DNA of 64,000 nucleotides from Brachionus koreanus (taxonomy: Eukaryota > Rotifera > Eurotatoria > Ploima > Brachionidae): positions 225,852 to 289,851 of the forward strand of contig PJRA01000493.1 of the NCBI GenBank assembly GCA_016987375.1, in the 5' to 3' direction. The notes under the pieces were generated by a model. That model made no database searches. It saw only the letters and a program-made list of their open reading frames with translations, and had not been told where the DNA came from. Below are positions 37,601-47,529 of this stretch, piece after piece. Each line of letters starts with the position of its first letter. Position 1 is the stretch's first letter. Made by a program: the position numbers and the translations under genes.

Positions 37601-37983
37601 ATCATGATAATCAAGTAGTCAATTCAGCGGTCAAATTGCGTTCCAAATCATTTAAAGCAAACTCGAATCGCAACAACAAGATGTTCAGTAGTTACCATCC
37701 GGCTCAATTTAGGCCGGTGAGCGAAAATTTCGATTTTTCTATCGATGAGAAAGATATCTATATGACTAGAAGTGTTGTAATGTATGACAGCAATGAAACT
37801 AATTATCTGAATAGAGATAATGAATATGATACAGTTGTAAATGGAGCTGGAGATATGACCACAGAATGTGTAAGCAGTAACGATGGTTGTGATTCAACAT
37901 CGTCTTCAAATTCACATCTAGAAAAAAATAGCGAAACAGAAAACTATATCAATCCATTAATGTGTACAGCCGAGTCCAGCTAA
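13670..37983 (+). CDS. CAP-Gly protein with SxIP-like motifs and MTUS1/2-like coiled coil (candidate microtubule plus-end protein)
   Basis: Fifteen exons: 13670-13858, 14414-14479, 16691-17007, 21744-22234, 23581-24159, 27590-27942, 29234-29969, 32040-32564, 33274-33321, 33373-33585, 33650-34257, 34314-34374, 34429-34742, 34794-35089, 37308-37983. They sum to 5,472 nt (1,823 residues), every junction in phase. Residues about 147-210 form a CAP-Gly domain split between exons 3 and 4 (GKVHFAEGLFCGVEL, GKHDG, YFKCKPKHGLFAPIDKVKL), which binds tubulin or EB C-termini. A long Ser/Asn-rich region holds SAIP (about 504-507) and TFIP (about 513-516) among basic residues, as in EB1-binding motifs. About residues 1325-1650 are a continuous coiled coil with TLEKEIESLKAALEIKN and NQRLSMQNEELQFRLQS, close to the MTUS1/ATIP C-terminus. 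The first ATG directly follows TTTTAG, so an upstream exon is possible; the ATG that opens exon 7 (29234) could be an alternative start. Introns up to 4.7 kb contrast with about 50 bp elsewhere. Function is inferred from domains. Confidence 0.85.
26292..26835 (-). mobile_element. CR1/L2-like retrotransposon 3' end in intron 5 of the CAP-Gly gene
   Basis: The largest copy of the family here. Minus strand: a broken RT C-terminus (AVCAWCPYTEKDINELETVQ, RRATKF), then an open 127-codon frame with RRLRGDLIQMYKLVSNYEQI and FNFFTNRVVNGWNKLPEDVV. The 3' end carries two hairpins, AGCTCTTTAGAGCT (6-bp stem) and GCTTAGATATCATCTAAGC (8-bp stem), then GCAGTTTATACTACTCCTAC, a TAC-type repeat tail. It is 5' truncated and a stop interrupts the upstream part. 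It lies antisense to the host gene. Confidence 0.85.
35148..35458. mobile_element. foldback MITE, about 310 bp, in intron 14 of the CAP-Gly gene
   Basis: The two ends are inverted copies. The left begins GTGAAATTTCGTACAAAATT and contains TTTTGTTCTAAAGGTCAAAA. The right end, read from the opposite strand, begins GTGAAATTTCGTTCAATACT and contains TTTTGTTCTAATGGTCAAAA. The arms are roughly 90 bp with mismatches. No coding capacity. I could not fix a target-site duplication, so superfamily is open. Confidence 0.65.
35505..35611. mobile_element. short pogo/mariner-type MITE, 107 bp, TA target duplication
   Basis: Left end CAGTATTTCCATGCAAATAA; right end, on the other strand, CAGTATTTCCCGGTAAATAA. 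Both are flanked by TA (35503-35504 and 35612-35613). The CAG start and TA duplication fit Tc1/mariner-pogo MITEs. It sits 46 bp from the preceding foldback element. Confidence 0.7.
36330..36445 (+). mobile_element. retrotransposon reverse transcriptase remnant in intron 14
   Basis: The frame gives PIIRPHTEYAIGTWC, corresponding to the LVRPHLEYAVQVW block that follows the RT domain in CR1/L2-like ORFs. Only this block is recognisable. Confidence 0.55.
36458..36641. repeat. imperfect inverted repeat with about 60-bp arms
   Basis: The left arm (36458-36516) contains TACATTTTTAGATTTTCATA. The right arm (36582-36641), reverse complemented, contains TACATTTTTACATTTTCATA. Outer parts also pair (TTTATTGGCAAAATGAAAAC with AAATAGGCAAAAAGAAAATA). 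A spacer of about 65 bp separates them. The right arm abuts the A-rich tail of the retroelement end that follows. Confidence 0.6.
36620..36722 (-). mobile_element. retroelement 3' end, same family as 3598-3722
   Basis: The minus strand has GGCTGAAAGAAAGGACT, ATTCCAAACTGC, GAGCTTTAACCC and an AATAAAATAAATAG tail. The block order is identical to the copy in CHFR intron 3; the hairpin has decayed (GAGCTTTAACCC against GGGTTTATAACCC). Confidence 0.6.
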
Positions 37984-38300
37984 TTTGAAATTTTTTTTTA
38001 CATTTTCAAACCTTTTTTTTTTTTTAAACAAAAGCCGTCTCCGATTCAAGTTAAATTTCTTCTTTTTTTTTTCAATTTTTTGTAAATATTTTAATATTTA
38101 ATTATTTCCAAATGAAAATTAGAATTAAGTAATTAAAGAATTATTTAAATTAAGAAGTTGAATAAATTTTTTTTGTATCAAAAAAATTCATTTTTTTTAA
38201 AATAAATTCAATTAATTTTAAAACAAATTTTGCTTGACGAAAAAACAATCTAATTTACTTAGCCAATTTTTAGATTGATTTTTATGATTGAACTTGAATA

Positions 38301-39459
38301 ACGGGTGATGCATAAGTAAATGGACAAAAATTAAAAGCGAATATCTCAAAAAATAAAATGATATTAAGTTCTGTTTTTTTTTCTGATGTAAAGAATTTAT
38401 TTTTCAAAAGAATTNNNNNNNNNNNNNNNNNNNNNNNNNNNNNNNNNNNNNNNNNNNNNNNNNNNNNNNNNNNNNNNNNNNNNNNNNNNNNNNNNNNNNN
38501 NNNNNNNNNNNNNNNNNNNNNNNNNNNNNNNNNNNNNNNNNNNNNNNNNNNNNNNNNNNNNNNNNNNNNNNNNNNNNNNNNNNNNNNNNNNNNNNNNNNN
38601 NNNNNNNNNNNNNNNNNNNNNNNNNNNNNNNNNNNNNNNNNNNNNNNNNNNNNNNNNNNNNNNNNNNNNNNNNNNNNNNNNNNNNNNNNNNNNNNNNNNN
38701 NNNNNNNNNNNNNNNNNNNNNNNNNNNNNNNNNNNNNNNNNNNNNNNNNNNNNNNNNNNNNNNNNNNNNNNNNNNNNNNNNNNNNNNNNNNNNNNNNNNN
38801 NNNNNNNNNNNNNNNNNNNNNNNNNNNNNNNNNNNNNNNNNNNNNNNNNNNNNNNNNNNNNNNNNNNNNNNNNNNNNNNNNNNNNNNNNNNNNNNNNNNN
38901 NNNNNNNNNNNNNNNNNNNNNNNNNNNNNNNNNNNNNNNNNNNNNNNNNNNNNNNNNNNNNNNNNNNNNNNNNNNNNNNNNNNNNNNNNNNNNNNNNNNN
39001 NNNNNNNNNNNNNNNNNNNNNNNNNNNNNNNNNNNNNNNNNNNNNNNNNNNNNNNNNNNNNNNNNNNNNNNNNNNNNNNNNNNNNNNNNNNNNNNNNNNN
39101 NNNNNNNNNNNNNNNNNNNNNNNNNNNNNNNNNNNNNNNNNNNNNNNNNNNNNNNNNNNNNNNNNNNNNNNNNNNNNNNNNNNNNNNNNNNNNNNNNNNN
39201 NNNNNNNNNNNNNNNNNNNNNNNNNNNNNNNNNNNNNNNNNNNNNNNNNNNNNNNNNNNNNNNNNNNNNNNNNNNNNNNNNNNNNNNNNNNNNNNNNNNN
39301 NNNNNNNNNNNNNNNNNNNNNNNNNNNNNNNNNNNNNNNNNNNNNNNNNNTATAGCTAATTTTTAGTAGTTTATAAATAAATATATATATGATCCCTGAT
39401 CATTTGCATGATCGGGCAAGTTAACTTAACTTTTGTTCATTTACTTATGCATCACCTGT
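38301..39459. mobile_element. mariner-like element with matching terminal inverted repeats, interior unsequenced
   Basis: Left end ACGGGTGATGCATAAGTAAA (38301) and right end, opposite strand, ACAGGTGATGCATAAGTAAA (from 39459) are near-perfect inverted repeats of about 33 bp, continuing TGGACAAAAATTAA / TGAACAAAAGTTAA. Both are bordered by TA (38299-38300, 39460-39461), the Tc1/mariner target duplication. The nominal length of 1,159 bp, including 936 Ns, is near a full mariner, so a transposase gene may lie in the gap; this cannot be seen. Confidence 0.8.
38415..39350. other. assembly gap of 936 Ns
   Basis: A run of N only. It lies wholly inside the mariner-like element and probably arose because the element is repeated elsewhere in the genome. 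The gap size may be an estimate. Confidence 0.98.
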
Positions 39460-39461
39460 TA

Positions 39462-40241
39462 TTTAATGAATCTTAAATAAAATAAAATTTTGAAAATTAT
39501 ATAAATTATTTGAAAATATCAAACATATGATAGAAAATTAAGCATTATAAAATATCCAGGTAAAGTCTAATCAGAATAACAAGAAACAAAGTGATTATTA
39601 TCTATACTTGAAAAATATCAATGTTTAAAATAAATGGTATTACTAGGTTGATAAATATGGTAAAAGTCAAAATCAAAATATTTATTTTTATCTGAGATTC
39701 ATTTGAGAATCGCAAGGATAGGAGATGTGTACTTTTTTAGGCAAATATAAGAGGGATTGTCCATGTAAAAAAAAGTAATGTATTATCTACTAGGATTTTT
39801 CATATTGAAAATTTTTTTTATAAAAAGGTAAAAAAAAATTTAAATTATTTTTCCCAATTTTATCTAAATTAAATAATTATGAATTTTTAAGATTCTCTAA
39901 TAAGTTTCAATAAATCCTGAATAAATCATTGACTGGGTCATACAAAAATAAACTTTTTTTCAATTGTTCTTTCAGAAAGATAAAATTGTTTCACATATTA
40001 CTAAACATTTTTGATAGTTAGTTTCATTACATTCATTTGATTACCATATGCAGTAGCAATCAGTGTTAATGAAATGGATCCAATATGTCAGGAGACTAGA
40101 TGAGATCATAATTATCAAAAAAAAAAAAATTTTAGTAAAATATAAATTTATAAAATTTATTCCTGGTTTTTAAATTAATTCTATTTTAAAATGTTTTTGA
40201 AGAATGGCTTTGAAGAAAATTTTGTTTTAGCTTTTTTCCCT
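39462..40241. other. intergenic between the mariner-like element and PSMG4
   Basis: AT-rich sequence with no supported ORF or repeat. Confidence 0.5.
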
Positions 40242-40673
40242 CTAAAAACTCTCGGGTCTATTTTTGATTTCCTCAAAAATTCTTTTTTCGATTATGTTTC
40301 TCAAATTATCTTCAGGTTCATTTGCTTGATTATAAGTTTGCGCTAAAAGATTATTTGAAACGTTAAAACTGGCAAAAACTTGCTTATTTAATTTTTTGGA
40401 AATTTTAATTGAAAGTTCTTTGCTCAAATTTTGAGAATTGTTATTTTGATCATCGTTACCAAGCATGATATCAATCGCTGTGGGATCCTTTTCATACGGT
40501 GTCTTTATGGCACAAGAAAGATATTCCATTTTAGTTTCTGAATCACCAATCCAAATGTATGCGCATTTATCAGAATATCGGATACAATGAAAATTTATGT
40601 TTGGCAATGACTCTAAATCTTTTTTAGATTTTAAAGACCATGTGTGAAAATTAATTTGGGACTGATCTGCCAT
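40242..40673 (-). CDS. PSMG4: proteasome assembly chaperone 4
   Basis: Single-exon gene of 143 residues. PSMG4 (PAC4) pairs with PSMG3 and helps build the alpha ring of the 20S proteasome in the cytosol. The sequence aligns along its length with vertebrate PSMG4: FHCIRYSDKCAYIWIG matches the FHVMRLTDSLFLWVG strand, DIMLGND matches the STSLLGD turn, KKLNKQVFASFNVSNN matches RKTNKQVFVSYNLQN, and the C-terminus IEKRIFEEIKNRPESF matches VENRIKEEMEAFPEKF. It is slightly longer than the human protein (123 residues) owing to loop insertions of Asn/Gln. Start chosen at the first ATG; an acceptor-like AATAATAG lies 16 nt upstream. The NAA38 stop is only 72 bp upstream on the same strand, which suggests co-transcription. 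Confidence 0.93.
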   Translation of the reverse strand: MADQSQINFHTWSLKSKKDLESLPNINFHCIRYSDKCAYIWIGDSETKMEYLSCAIKTPYEKDPTAIDIMLGNDDQNNNSQNLSKELSIKISKKLNKQVFASFNVSNNLLAQTYNQANEPEDNLRNIIEKRIFEEIKNRPESF

Positions 40674-40745
40674 TGTGAAAAATTTAAATCTATTATTGAT
40701 TTTTATTAATTTAAAAAAAATAAAAAATTTTGGCTAATTAAATAT

Positions 40746-41068
40746 CTAAGAGAGTATGGGTTCGTCAGTGAATAATTGAAGAATATGCTGACCTGGAATC
40801 ATCGACAAACCAATTGATCTAGGCTCACTGGAATCTAAGATTTTGAAATTTTTTTTCTAAAATTCTAAAGAAACATATTTTTGTTTAAAAAAAAACCTGA
40901 TTCAATTGCAGATAGACTAGTATATTCTTTGCATGAACCAAGGACTATATTGGAATCCTTGTCGGTGCATAAAAAAATTCCAATTAATACACGGCCGTCG
41001 GTTATTTTTACTTTCATACTTTTATTTAATAAGCTTCTCAACCATTCGTTTCGCTTTTGAATTTCCAT
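40746..41068 (-). CDS. NAA38: N-alpha-acetyltransferase 38, NatC auxiliary subunit (LSM-domain)
   Basis: Two exons, 41068-40897 and 40834-40746 (261 nt, 86 residues), joined in phase. NAA38 (LSMD1) is the small Sm-like subunit of the NatC N-terminal acetyltransferase, with NAA30 and NAA35. Sm1 is visible as LLNKSMKVKITDGRVLIGIF with LCTDKDSNIVLGSCKEY. Exon 2 supplies the Sm2 part: SSEPRSIGLSMIPGQHILQL, matching GEPRVLGLAMVPGHHIVSI in human. The ATG is preceded one nucleotide upstream by GATTTAG, an acceptor-like site. The protein lacks the longer N-terminal extension of the human form. Upstream gene of the closely spaced NAA38-PSMG4 pair. Confidence 0.93.
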
Positions 41069-43061
41069 TCTAAATCATTTATTTATATGTAATATTGTAA
41101 TTTGTGATATTTTTATATATATTTTTCCAATAAAATATTATATTAAATTAAAATTTCTAATTTTTTTTATATACTCATAAGTAAATTAACAATTTTTTTG
41201 TTTGGAAAACAGTTTCAAATGAAAAAATTTTATTTCTCAAAAATTAAAGATTTTTGTCTACAATTTTGAGCTTTACCAATAATGTAATAGTTTCAAATTA
41301 AATGATATTAATTAATTAAATTTTAAATTTTAAAGCTATTTGAGAGCTTTTCTCTAATTGAAAACAAGTTTCATGTTAATAATTTTCAACTTAAGTTAAA
41401 GGTATTTTTCGAAGAAAATCTTCAACTGAAATAAATTTTCCATGTGCATTTTGATATTGAAAAACTGAAGTTTACTATCAGCTTTACTCTAAAATTAATT
41501 TATTAAAACAGTTTCTATACGCATAAGCGACCATCCACCTCATGTTAAAATTGGGATTGATCATGCATTTAAAGATTGAAAATTAAAAATTAAATTTGAG
41601 TTATATTGCGGGTTTGAAAATTAGGATTACAAAAGAACCAAAAAATTAAATAAAATAATTAAAAATATTTTTTTAATTTTCTTTAATTTAATTTATAATT
41701 TTTGATTATTAATCAAAACACTTATGAGAAGATGTTAAAACAGCACTAAATACTATTAAAATAGACTCGACTTAAGACCTTAAAAATTCACTATCATCTA
41801 GTTTAGTAAATATTTTACATTGAACTATTTTATTATTCATTAGATAAATGACACAGATAAATCTCAATAAAATGTTTAATTGTTTTGAAGAGCGTTCAAT
41901 TCAGTTTTTTTAAACTTATAATATGATTTAAAGTTGGTTGCTTTCATCAGCCTTACGCAGAGCATTCAGATCGAGAATAACCTACAGGTCTATCTGACCC
42001 TTCTTTTTTCTTTAGGCTCATATCACCACTTATAAATTTTTTACACCAATCTTCTACCTGTCTTACTCTAGACACATTTTAATATTTTAGTACTGTTATC
42101 TGATTATTGACAAAAAAGACTTATTTCACAAATTACTGATGTTGCTTATAAATCTTTTTTCCAATAATCACTTAACAGTACTAAAATTTCAAAATTTTCA
42201 TTGAAAGTTTTAATTTTATAATATTTATTAGGAGTTTTAATTTCCGCATAAGTCATTTTGAGCATTCAATTCTTTTTAGATTAACATACAATAAGACTTT
42301 AAGTTTTAGAATCACAAAGAAGAACACTAAAATAAAAAATATCCAGCTTTTTAAAAAACGCAATAATATTTCCAAGACTTATTGACAAAGCTTTATTAAT
42401 AAATTAAAAATATAACTGATGTTTATCTGGTTTAATTTAATATTTAGTAAAATTTTGTAAAAAAAATTAGAAATTGTTTGAAAATTATTTTAATAGACGA
42501 CTGTAAAAGATGATAATCATCAATTATTTCGATCATTACTAAAGAACTAGAATTAAGAATATCCACCTTTTTTAAAAAAACGATTGGGGTTTATCACATA
42601 ACCTTAAAATTAGAAAAAAAATACAAAAATTTGGTACTTCATTTATATAAAAGAGACATGGTTAAAAATAAATAATTTATCACAGAATATTCAATCGTTG
42701 TTTTTTTTGGCAAGTAATCTGATCGCATAGTTTCAAATCACTTATTAAACTGATCAAAATTTCTTTTAAATTCTATTCATTTTAATCGTGAATGATTTGT
42801 AAATTAAATTTAACAATTTCAACATTTAAATTAAAAGAAACCATTTGAAAATAAAACGCTTTATTTAAAAAAAAAAAAGACTTGGAAAAATTGTATAATT
42901 TTCATGAATCAGAGATTCCATTTTTAAGTTTGAAAAAAAATCTAATTAGAAAATAAAACAAAAGAAAATTTAAGATTTTGGAAAAATTTATAATTCTTGG
43001 CTCTAAAAATTTGGCCAAAACCAAAATCCATTTAAAAATATTTTTTAAAATTCAAACTGAT
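41069..43061. other. 2 kb intergenic with mariner debris; no gene seen
   Basis: Region between NAA38 and the 3' end of tyrosine aminotransferase. Apart from the transposase remnant near 42 kb, listed separately, I see only AT-rich sequence without coding signal. Confidence 0.5.
41935..42090 (-). mobile_element. mariner transposase N-terminal remnant
   Basis: Minus-strand translation gives VSRVRQVEDWCKKFISGDMS, then EGSDRPVGYSRS, and after a frame change DLNALRKADESN. This follows the helix-turn-helix region of mariner transposases (TVQRWFKRFRSGDFDLED, RSGRP, ALRALVEADP). No terminal repeats recognised. Confidence 0.65.
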
Positions 43062-44904
43062 TCACTTGTTATCACAGGGTTTATAATGAGCTAGAACAAA
43101 TTCCTCAATTCGCTCACATGCTTCGATTATCTTTTCTTTTTTCATTGTAATTACAATACGTATATAATTTGGACACTCAAATATCTTAAAAAAAAAACAT
43201 ATCAGTATAATTCGTTCTAATGGCTCACTTACATTTGCCGGCAGGCAAAAAACTGATTTTTCTCTAATCAGCATTTGAACAAACTCAAGATCTGTGGGAA
43301 TATCCGGAAAGCATTTGAGATTCAGACCTACCATCATGTACATGGCACCAGAAGGTTTTCTAGGTATAAGACCGGGTAATTTTTTTAGTTTTTCATAAAC
43401 AATTTCTGCATTCGTCTTTAAAAATAAAAATAGATCAGTAAATTTTTTCTTTTTTTTTTTAAAAATTAAAAGTTAACAGAATTTTTTTTCCAAATTTCCA
43501 ATTTGCTACAACATCAAATAAACATTGATAAATTTGTCTAAATAAAACTAACTTACCGAAAGAATTTTCATAACACTGTCAAAGTAAGATTGAGGTGTTT
43601 TTTCTAGGATTTCAACAACAGCTGCCTGAGCCAAACTATTTGGTCCAAGTATTCTAGTTGTTAAGTCATTAAAACCAGCCCGTACTCCTAATTGATAAAA
43701 TAATAAAAAAAAATTTTTAAATTAATTCCAGAGGTGAATTACTAGAAAGATAATTTTTTGGGTCATGAATGGCTATCCATCCGAATCTCCATCCAGGCAA
43801 AATAAAGCGCTTGGAAAGAGCATTGCATGACAATACGGGAACGCTTTGAGACAACTCTGACATGTAGTAAAAATCGTTGCCAGGAAATACCATGTCTCCA
43901 TAGACTTCATCGGCTATTATAGGGAGTTTATACCGTTCGGCTAAATTGATAATATCCAATAAATGTTCTCTGGAGTAGACGCTTCCACATGGATTAGATG
44001 GATTATTGACAATTACTGCTCTTGTTTTTTCATCAATCATGCTTTCCAATTCTTCCAAGTCAATTTCCCAATTGTTTTCCTCCTTTTAAAAATTATACAC
44101 TTGTAAACAAGTTCTAAGATTAATTTAAAAAAATCGAATTGCTTACAAGTAAACTATAGTATTTAACATTAATACCAAGAGTTCCTGCCAATGTTTTGTA
44201 AATGGAAAAACCCGGCTTTGGTATTAATATGTTGTCACCACGGTTGGCCAAAACTGTGATGCACAAGTCGATAGCCTGTGAACATCCATTAGTTAACAAA
44301 ATATCAGTGAATTTGTAAATCAAATTATCTGGTCGAGAGTAATACTTAGCCACAGCCTGTCTGGCGGCTTCGGTTCCATAGGAGGGCGTGTAGCCGTCGA
44401 ATTTCTTCTCACTTATGCAGGCTTGGATCGCGTTGACGACAGATTCCGGCTTGCCAATCTCGCTGAAAACAGTCGGATCACCGATAGACAGCGCGATCAT
44501 TTGATACTCCGGATTGGGCTCTATTTTCATCTGTTCGATGAGTTTGCGCACCGGATTGCATGTCGATTTGGCAAAGTTCGACACCTCTATATTCCAATCT
44601 GAGTTATTTACAGAATTTTCACTTAGGTTATACTTTTTTTCTTTGTAAGAATTAAATTTAAGCATGTTTACATGTTTGTCCAACTGGTGAGATCCGTTCG
44701 GTTTACCTTGTAAAAGAAAAGATAGAGAAAATAAAAGAGATTTTGAGTGGCTTGGATGCCAAAAGATTTGGACTTGCTTGTTGAAAATTATTTTTTTTAT
44801 CATGCCTTGGAAGAATATCAAAATCGCTTACTGAGCTCCTTTGAGTTATTGTTGGCGTCAACAACAGGAACTGCATTGGTCATAGCTTGGCGAATTTGGC
44901 TCAT
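43062..44904 (-). CDS. TAT: tyrosine aminotransferase
   Basis: PLP enzyme transaminating L-tyrosine with 2-oxoglutarate to 4-hydroxyphenylpyruvate, the first step of tyrosine catabolism. Exons (minus): 44904-44832, 44706-44147, 44082-43743, 43687-43557, 43415-43233, 43184-43062; 1,410 nt, 469 residues (human 454). Recognisable motifs: NPVRKLIEQMKIEPNPE, ALSIGDPTVFSEIGKP, GYTPSYGTEAARQAVAKYY, LTNGCSQAIDLCITVLANRG, the substrate-binding VNNPSNPCGSVYSREHL, IIADEVYGDMVF, and the PLP Schiff-base lysine (about residue 302) in CNALSKRFILPGWRFGW. The C-terminal domain includes PSGAMYMMVGLNL. The start is the first in-frame ATG, giving an N-terminal extension with no obvious targeting signal. TTTTCAG, an acceptor-like site, lies 9 nt before it. 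All exon phases agree. Confidence 0.96.
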
Positions 44905-46070
44905 TTTCGAACACTGAAAAGGTGATTTGAGTGCAAGAATTGACAATGGGCGTTGAATTTTATTTACTTGAACAAAAGTTCTTCTAGAGATTCTAGAAAA
45001 TATTTTTATCTAAAGAACAAAGTGATACCTTGAATAAAAAAAAAAAACTATGTAACATTTTAACCAAATTAAATTCGTAGAAAAATAAAAAGCATTTTAT
45101 TAAACGAATTTATGTTCAGGTATAAACTAATGCGATTTCTGTTTTCAGACTAATATTTAAATACAAACAGCGTACACACCCAATTGCAAGCAAAGCTTTC
45201 TTAAACGAATGCTATTTACTTTTCTCAATTGAATGTTTTTGATTAAAAAATAAAAAAAGTTAGTTTTTTTTTTTAAATTTTAAAAATTTATTGAATAAAA
45301 AATCAAGTTAAAAAATGATGCAACTTATATACTTGGTAGTTTGCGAGAAACTCTCGTGCTTAGATACTTTTATTCAGTAAAGCAGCTAGTCTTCCAAAAC
45401 TTTAAAAACTTTACTTTAATTTGAGCTTGTTTAAATTATTATAATGAAAATATTTGATTGTAATTCTAAGCTTTTCCAATTGTTACCTTGCTTTTGAGTA
45501 ACATTATTAAAATATCTTTTTGATCGTTGTTAAAAATAGTTTTGCTTGTTAATTTTTTGTGGGCCAAAATCTTCTGAATATATAGCTAAAAATATCTAAT
45601 TTATTTTTACTAGAATATTCTCACACTTGATGAACGAATGACTTATGAATGAACTATTTGATTAAATTCTTAGTTTTATTGTAAAATAAAATAAAAATGG
45701 CTGATTCAATTTGAATCAAAAAACCAAACAGAGCAAGCACTAATTTTTGTTAATAGAAAATTTTAGTTTTATATTATTTTTGTTAAATTTTAAAATCGTA
45801 TGATTTTTGTGTTTATAAAAAACAGAATACTGGATGTGTATGTCAAAAGCTCAGAAGCCTCTACCTACAGTAATTGAATAATTTTTTTAAAAATAATTTA
45901 TTATTTTGTTAAGGTAATAAGACAAACAATTTTTTGTTATAATTTTTTTCTTAGACACATTGATTTAAAAATCGAAATTAAAAATAATAGCTTTAACAAA
46001 TTTTGATTTTCCAAGTAAATTTTGAAAAAATTTTATTAGTTTATTAATCTTGGAATTGTTTTTTAATAGT
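44905..46070. other. intergenic; no gene seen
   Basis: 1.2 kb AT-rich region upstream of TAT. No ORF, RNA gene or transposon recognised. Confidence 0.5.
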
Positions 46071-46262
46071 TCAATTACAAATTAGGATAATTTTTGATTT
46101 TTTTTCTGTTGCTATTTTCTGTGTTTTTTTGGTAGAGAAGTTAGCATTCTCGATCTTTTCTTGCGTGAACTGATAAATCTGATCCAAATTGCTTGGCCGC
46201 ATCTTTGTTATGATAAATCCTGATAGTGACTCATTTCTTGGCTCTCTTTTTCTGAATGTCAT
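46071..46262 (-). CDS. small hypothetical protein, 63 residues
   Basis: An open frame with a basic, charged product (MTFRKREPRNESLSG at the start, KKTQKIATEKKSK near the end) that I do not recognise. In favour of a real gene: codon composition less AT-skewed than the flanks, and an acceptor-like TTTTTAG about 20 nt upstream. Against it: short length, no homology, and an overlapping out-of-frame ATG 10 nt upstream that opens a 13-codon frame. It could also be the terminal exon of a gene whose other exons I missed. Confidence 0.35.
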   Translation of the reverse strand: MTFRKREPRNESLSGFIITKMRPSNLDQIYQFTQEKIENANFSTKKTQKIATEKKSKIILICN

Positions 46263-47529
46263 TTGAATTCATTTTTCTCTTCTAAAAATCTAAAATAAAT
46301 ACACTTTTTGATAAAAATATAAATATTTATTTCAAAAAATTTTGTTTGCTTCATAAAATACTGTCAAAAAAACTTTGGCTTGAAAGAATTTTAATGACAA
46401 TTCTTTTTTAATTAAAGCCTATTTTGTTCTAATCAAAAGAATTCAGATTTTTATTAATCAAGCAAAACTATTTAAGTAGAAATTATGACAATTTTCAAAT
46501 TAAGGGTTTAACGAGAGTCAATTATAAAATTTGAGCTAAATTATTTTAGGGTAAATTTTTTCTAATTCACTATATTTTAAGAGAAATTGGCATTGTTAAT
46601 TCAAAAAAAATAATTGAGATGAAAAAAGTTTTTTTACACCAATTAATTTTTTTTGGCACAAAGATTTATTAATTATCAATTAATTTAAAATTTGTTCACT
46701 TTAATTTTAAAATAAAAATAGAAATATTTCAAAAATGTGTCAACATGACACTTTTAAAAATTAATTTAAGTTTTTTGAATTCTTTAGAAAATTAAAATTA
46801 AATTAAAATTTTTAGCTTAAATATTTAGATATTTAGAAAATTAGAAATTTTTTACCAACTTGAAATTAAAGAACAATGAACTTTATTTTACTATTGTCAT
46901 TATACCCAAAATATTTTAGAAAAATAAATTTTTCTACTAATTTTTTTAGAGCTCTTCATGCAAAAATTAGAATAATAAAAACAATTAGACGCTATATCAA
47001 ACTGTATCAAAAATATTACATGTAAATATGCACACTTGGACATAGAAACTAAATTTTTTTATTTAAAATAATTATGAATAGGATTTTCAAAGTTTTTCAT
47101 TACTAGTAAAATTAACTTAATAAGAATTCTAATTTAATTTGAGCATATTGATACAGCTAATTGAAAGAAAATTTTCAATGATAATCCTTGAAAAGTATTA
47201 TAAGTAAAGTAAAAAAATGATTGATTGATTAAAATTTCTCATGTAATCACGTGTTTAGTTACCAATAACCTTACATTTCCTTTTTATAACATTAGTTAAC
47301 TAAAATAAAATTTAAGGATTAATTTTAATAATCACATGTATAAGCTATAGCAGAAGAAACTGCAGAGTTGCGAGGCTAGCTCGCTTTAGTATCTACTAAG
47401 GAATCCATAAAAAAAAAATTACTAACATAATTAGTCTAACATAATTCATATTTTATATTTCTTTTTTCTCATTCACTGCTGTTTTTTTTTTAAATAGTGT
47501 ATTCATCAACTCGAGAATCGACCGATGAA
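46263..47529. other. intergenic, AT-rich
   Basis: No gene seen. A small perfect hairpin, GCGAGGCTAGCTCGC at 47370-47384, may be the 3' hairpin of the retro remnant that follows on the minus strand. Confidence 0.45.

Noticed and set aside
38358..39359. 333-codon open frame spanning the gap
   Set aside because: It is open only because Ns carry no stop codons; only some 21 real codons are present.
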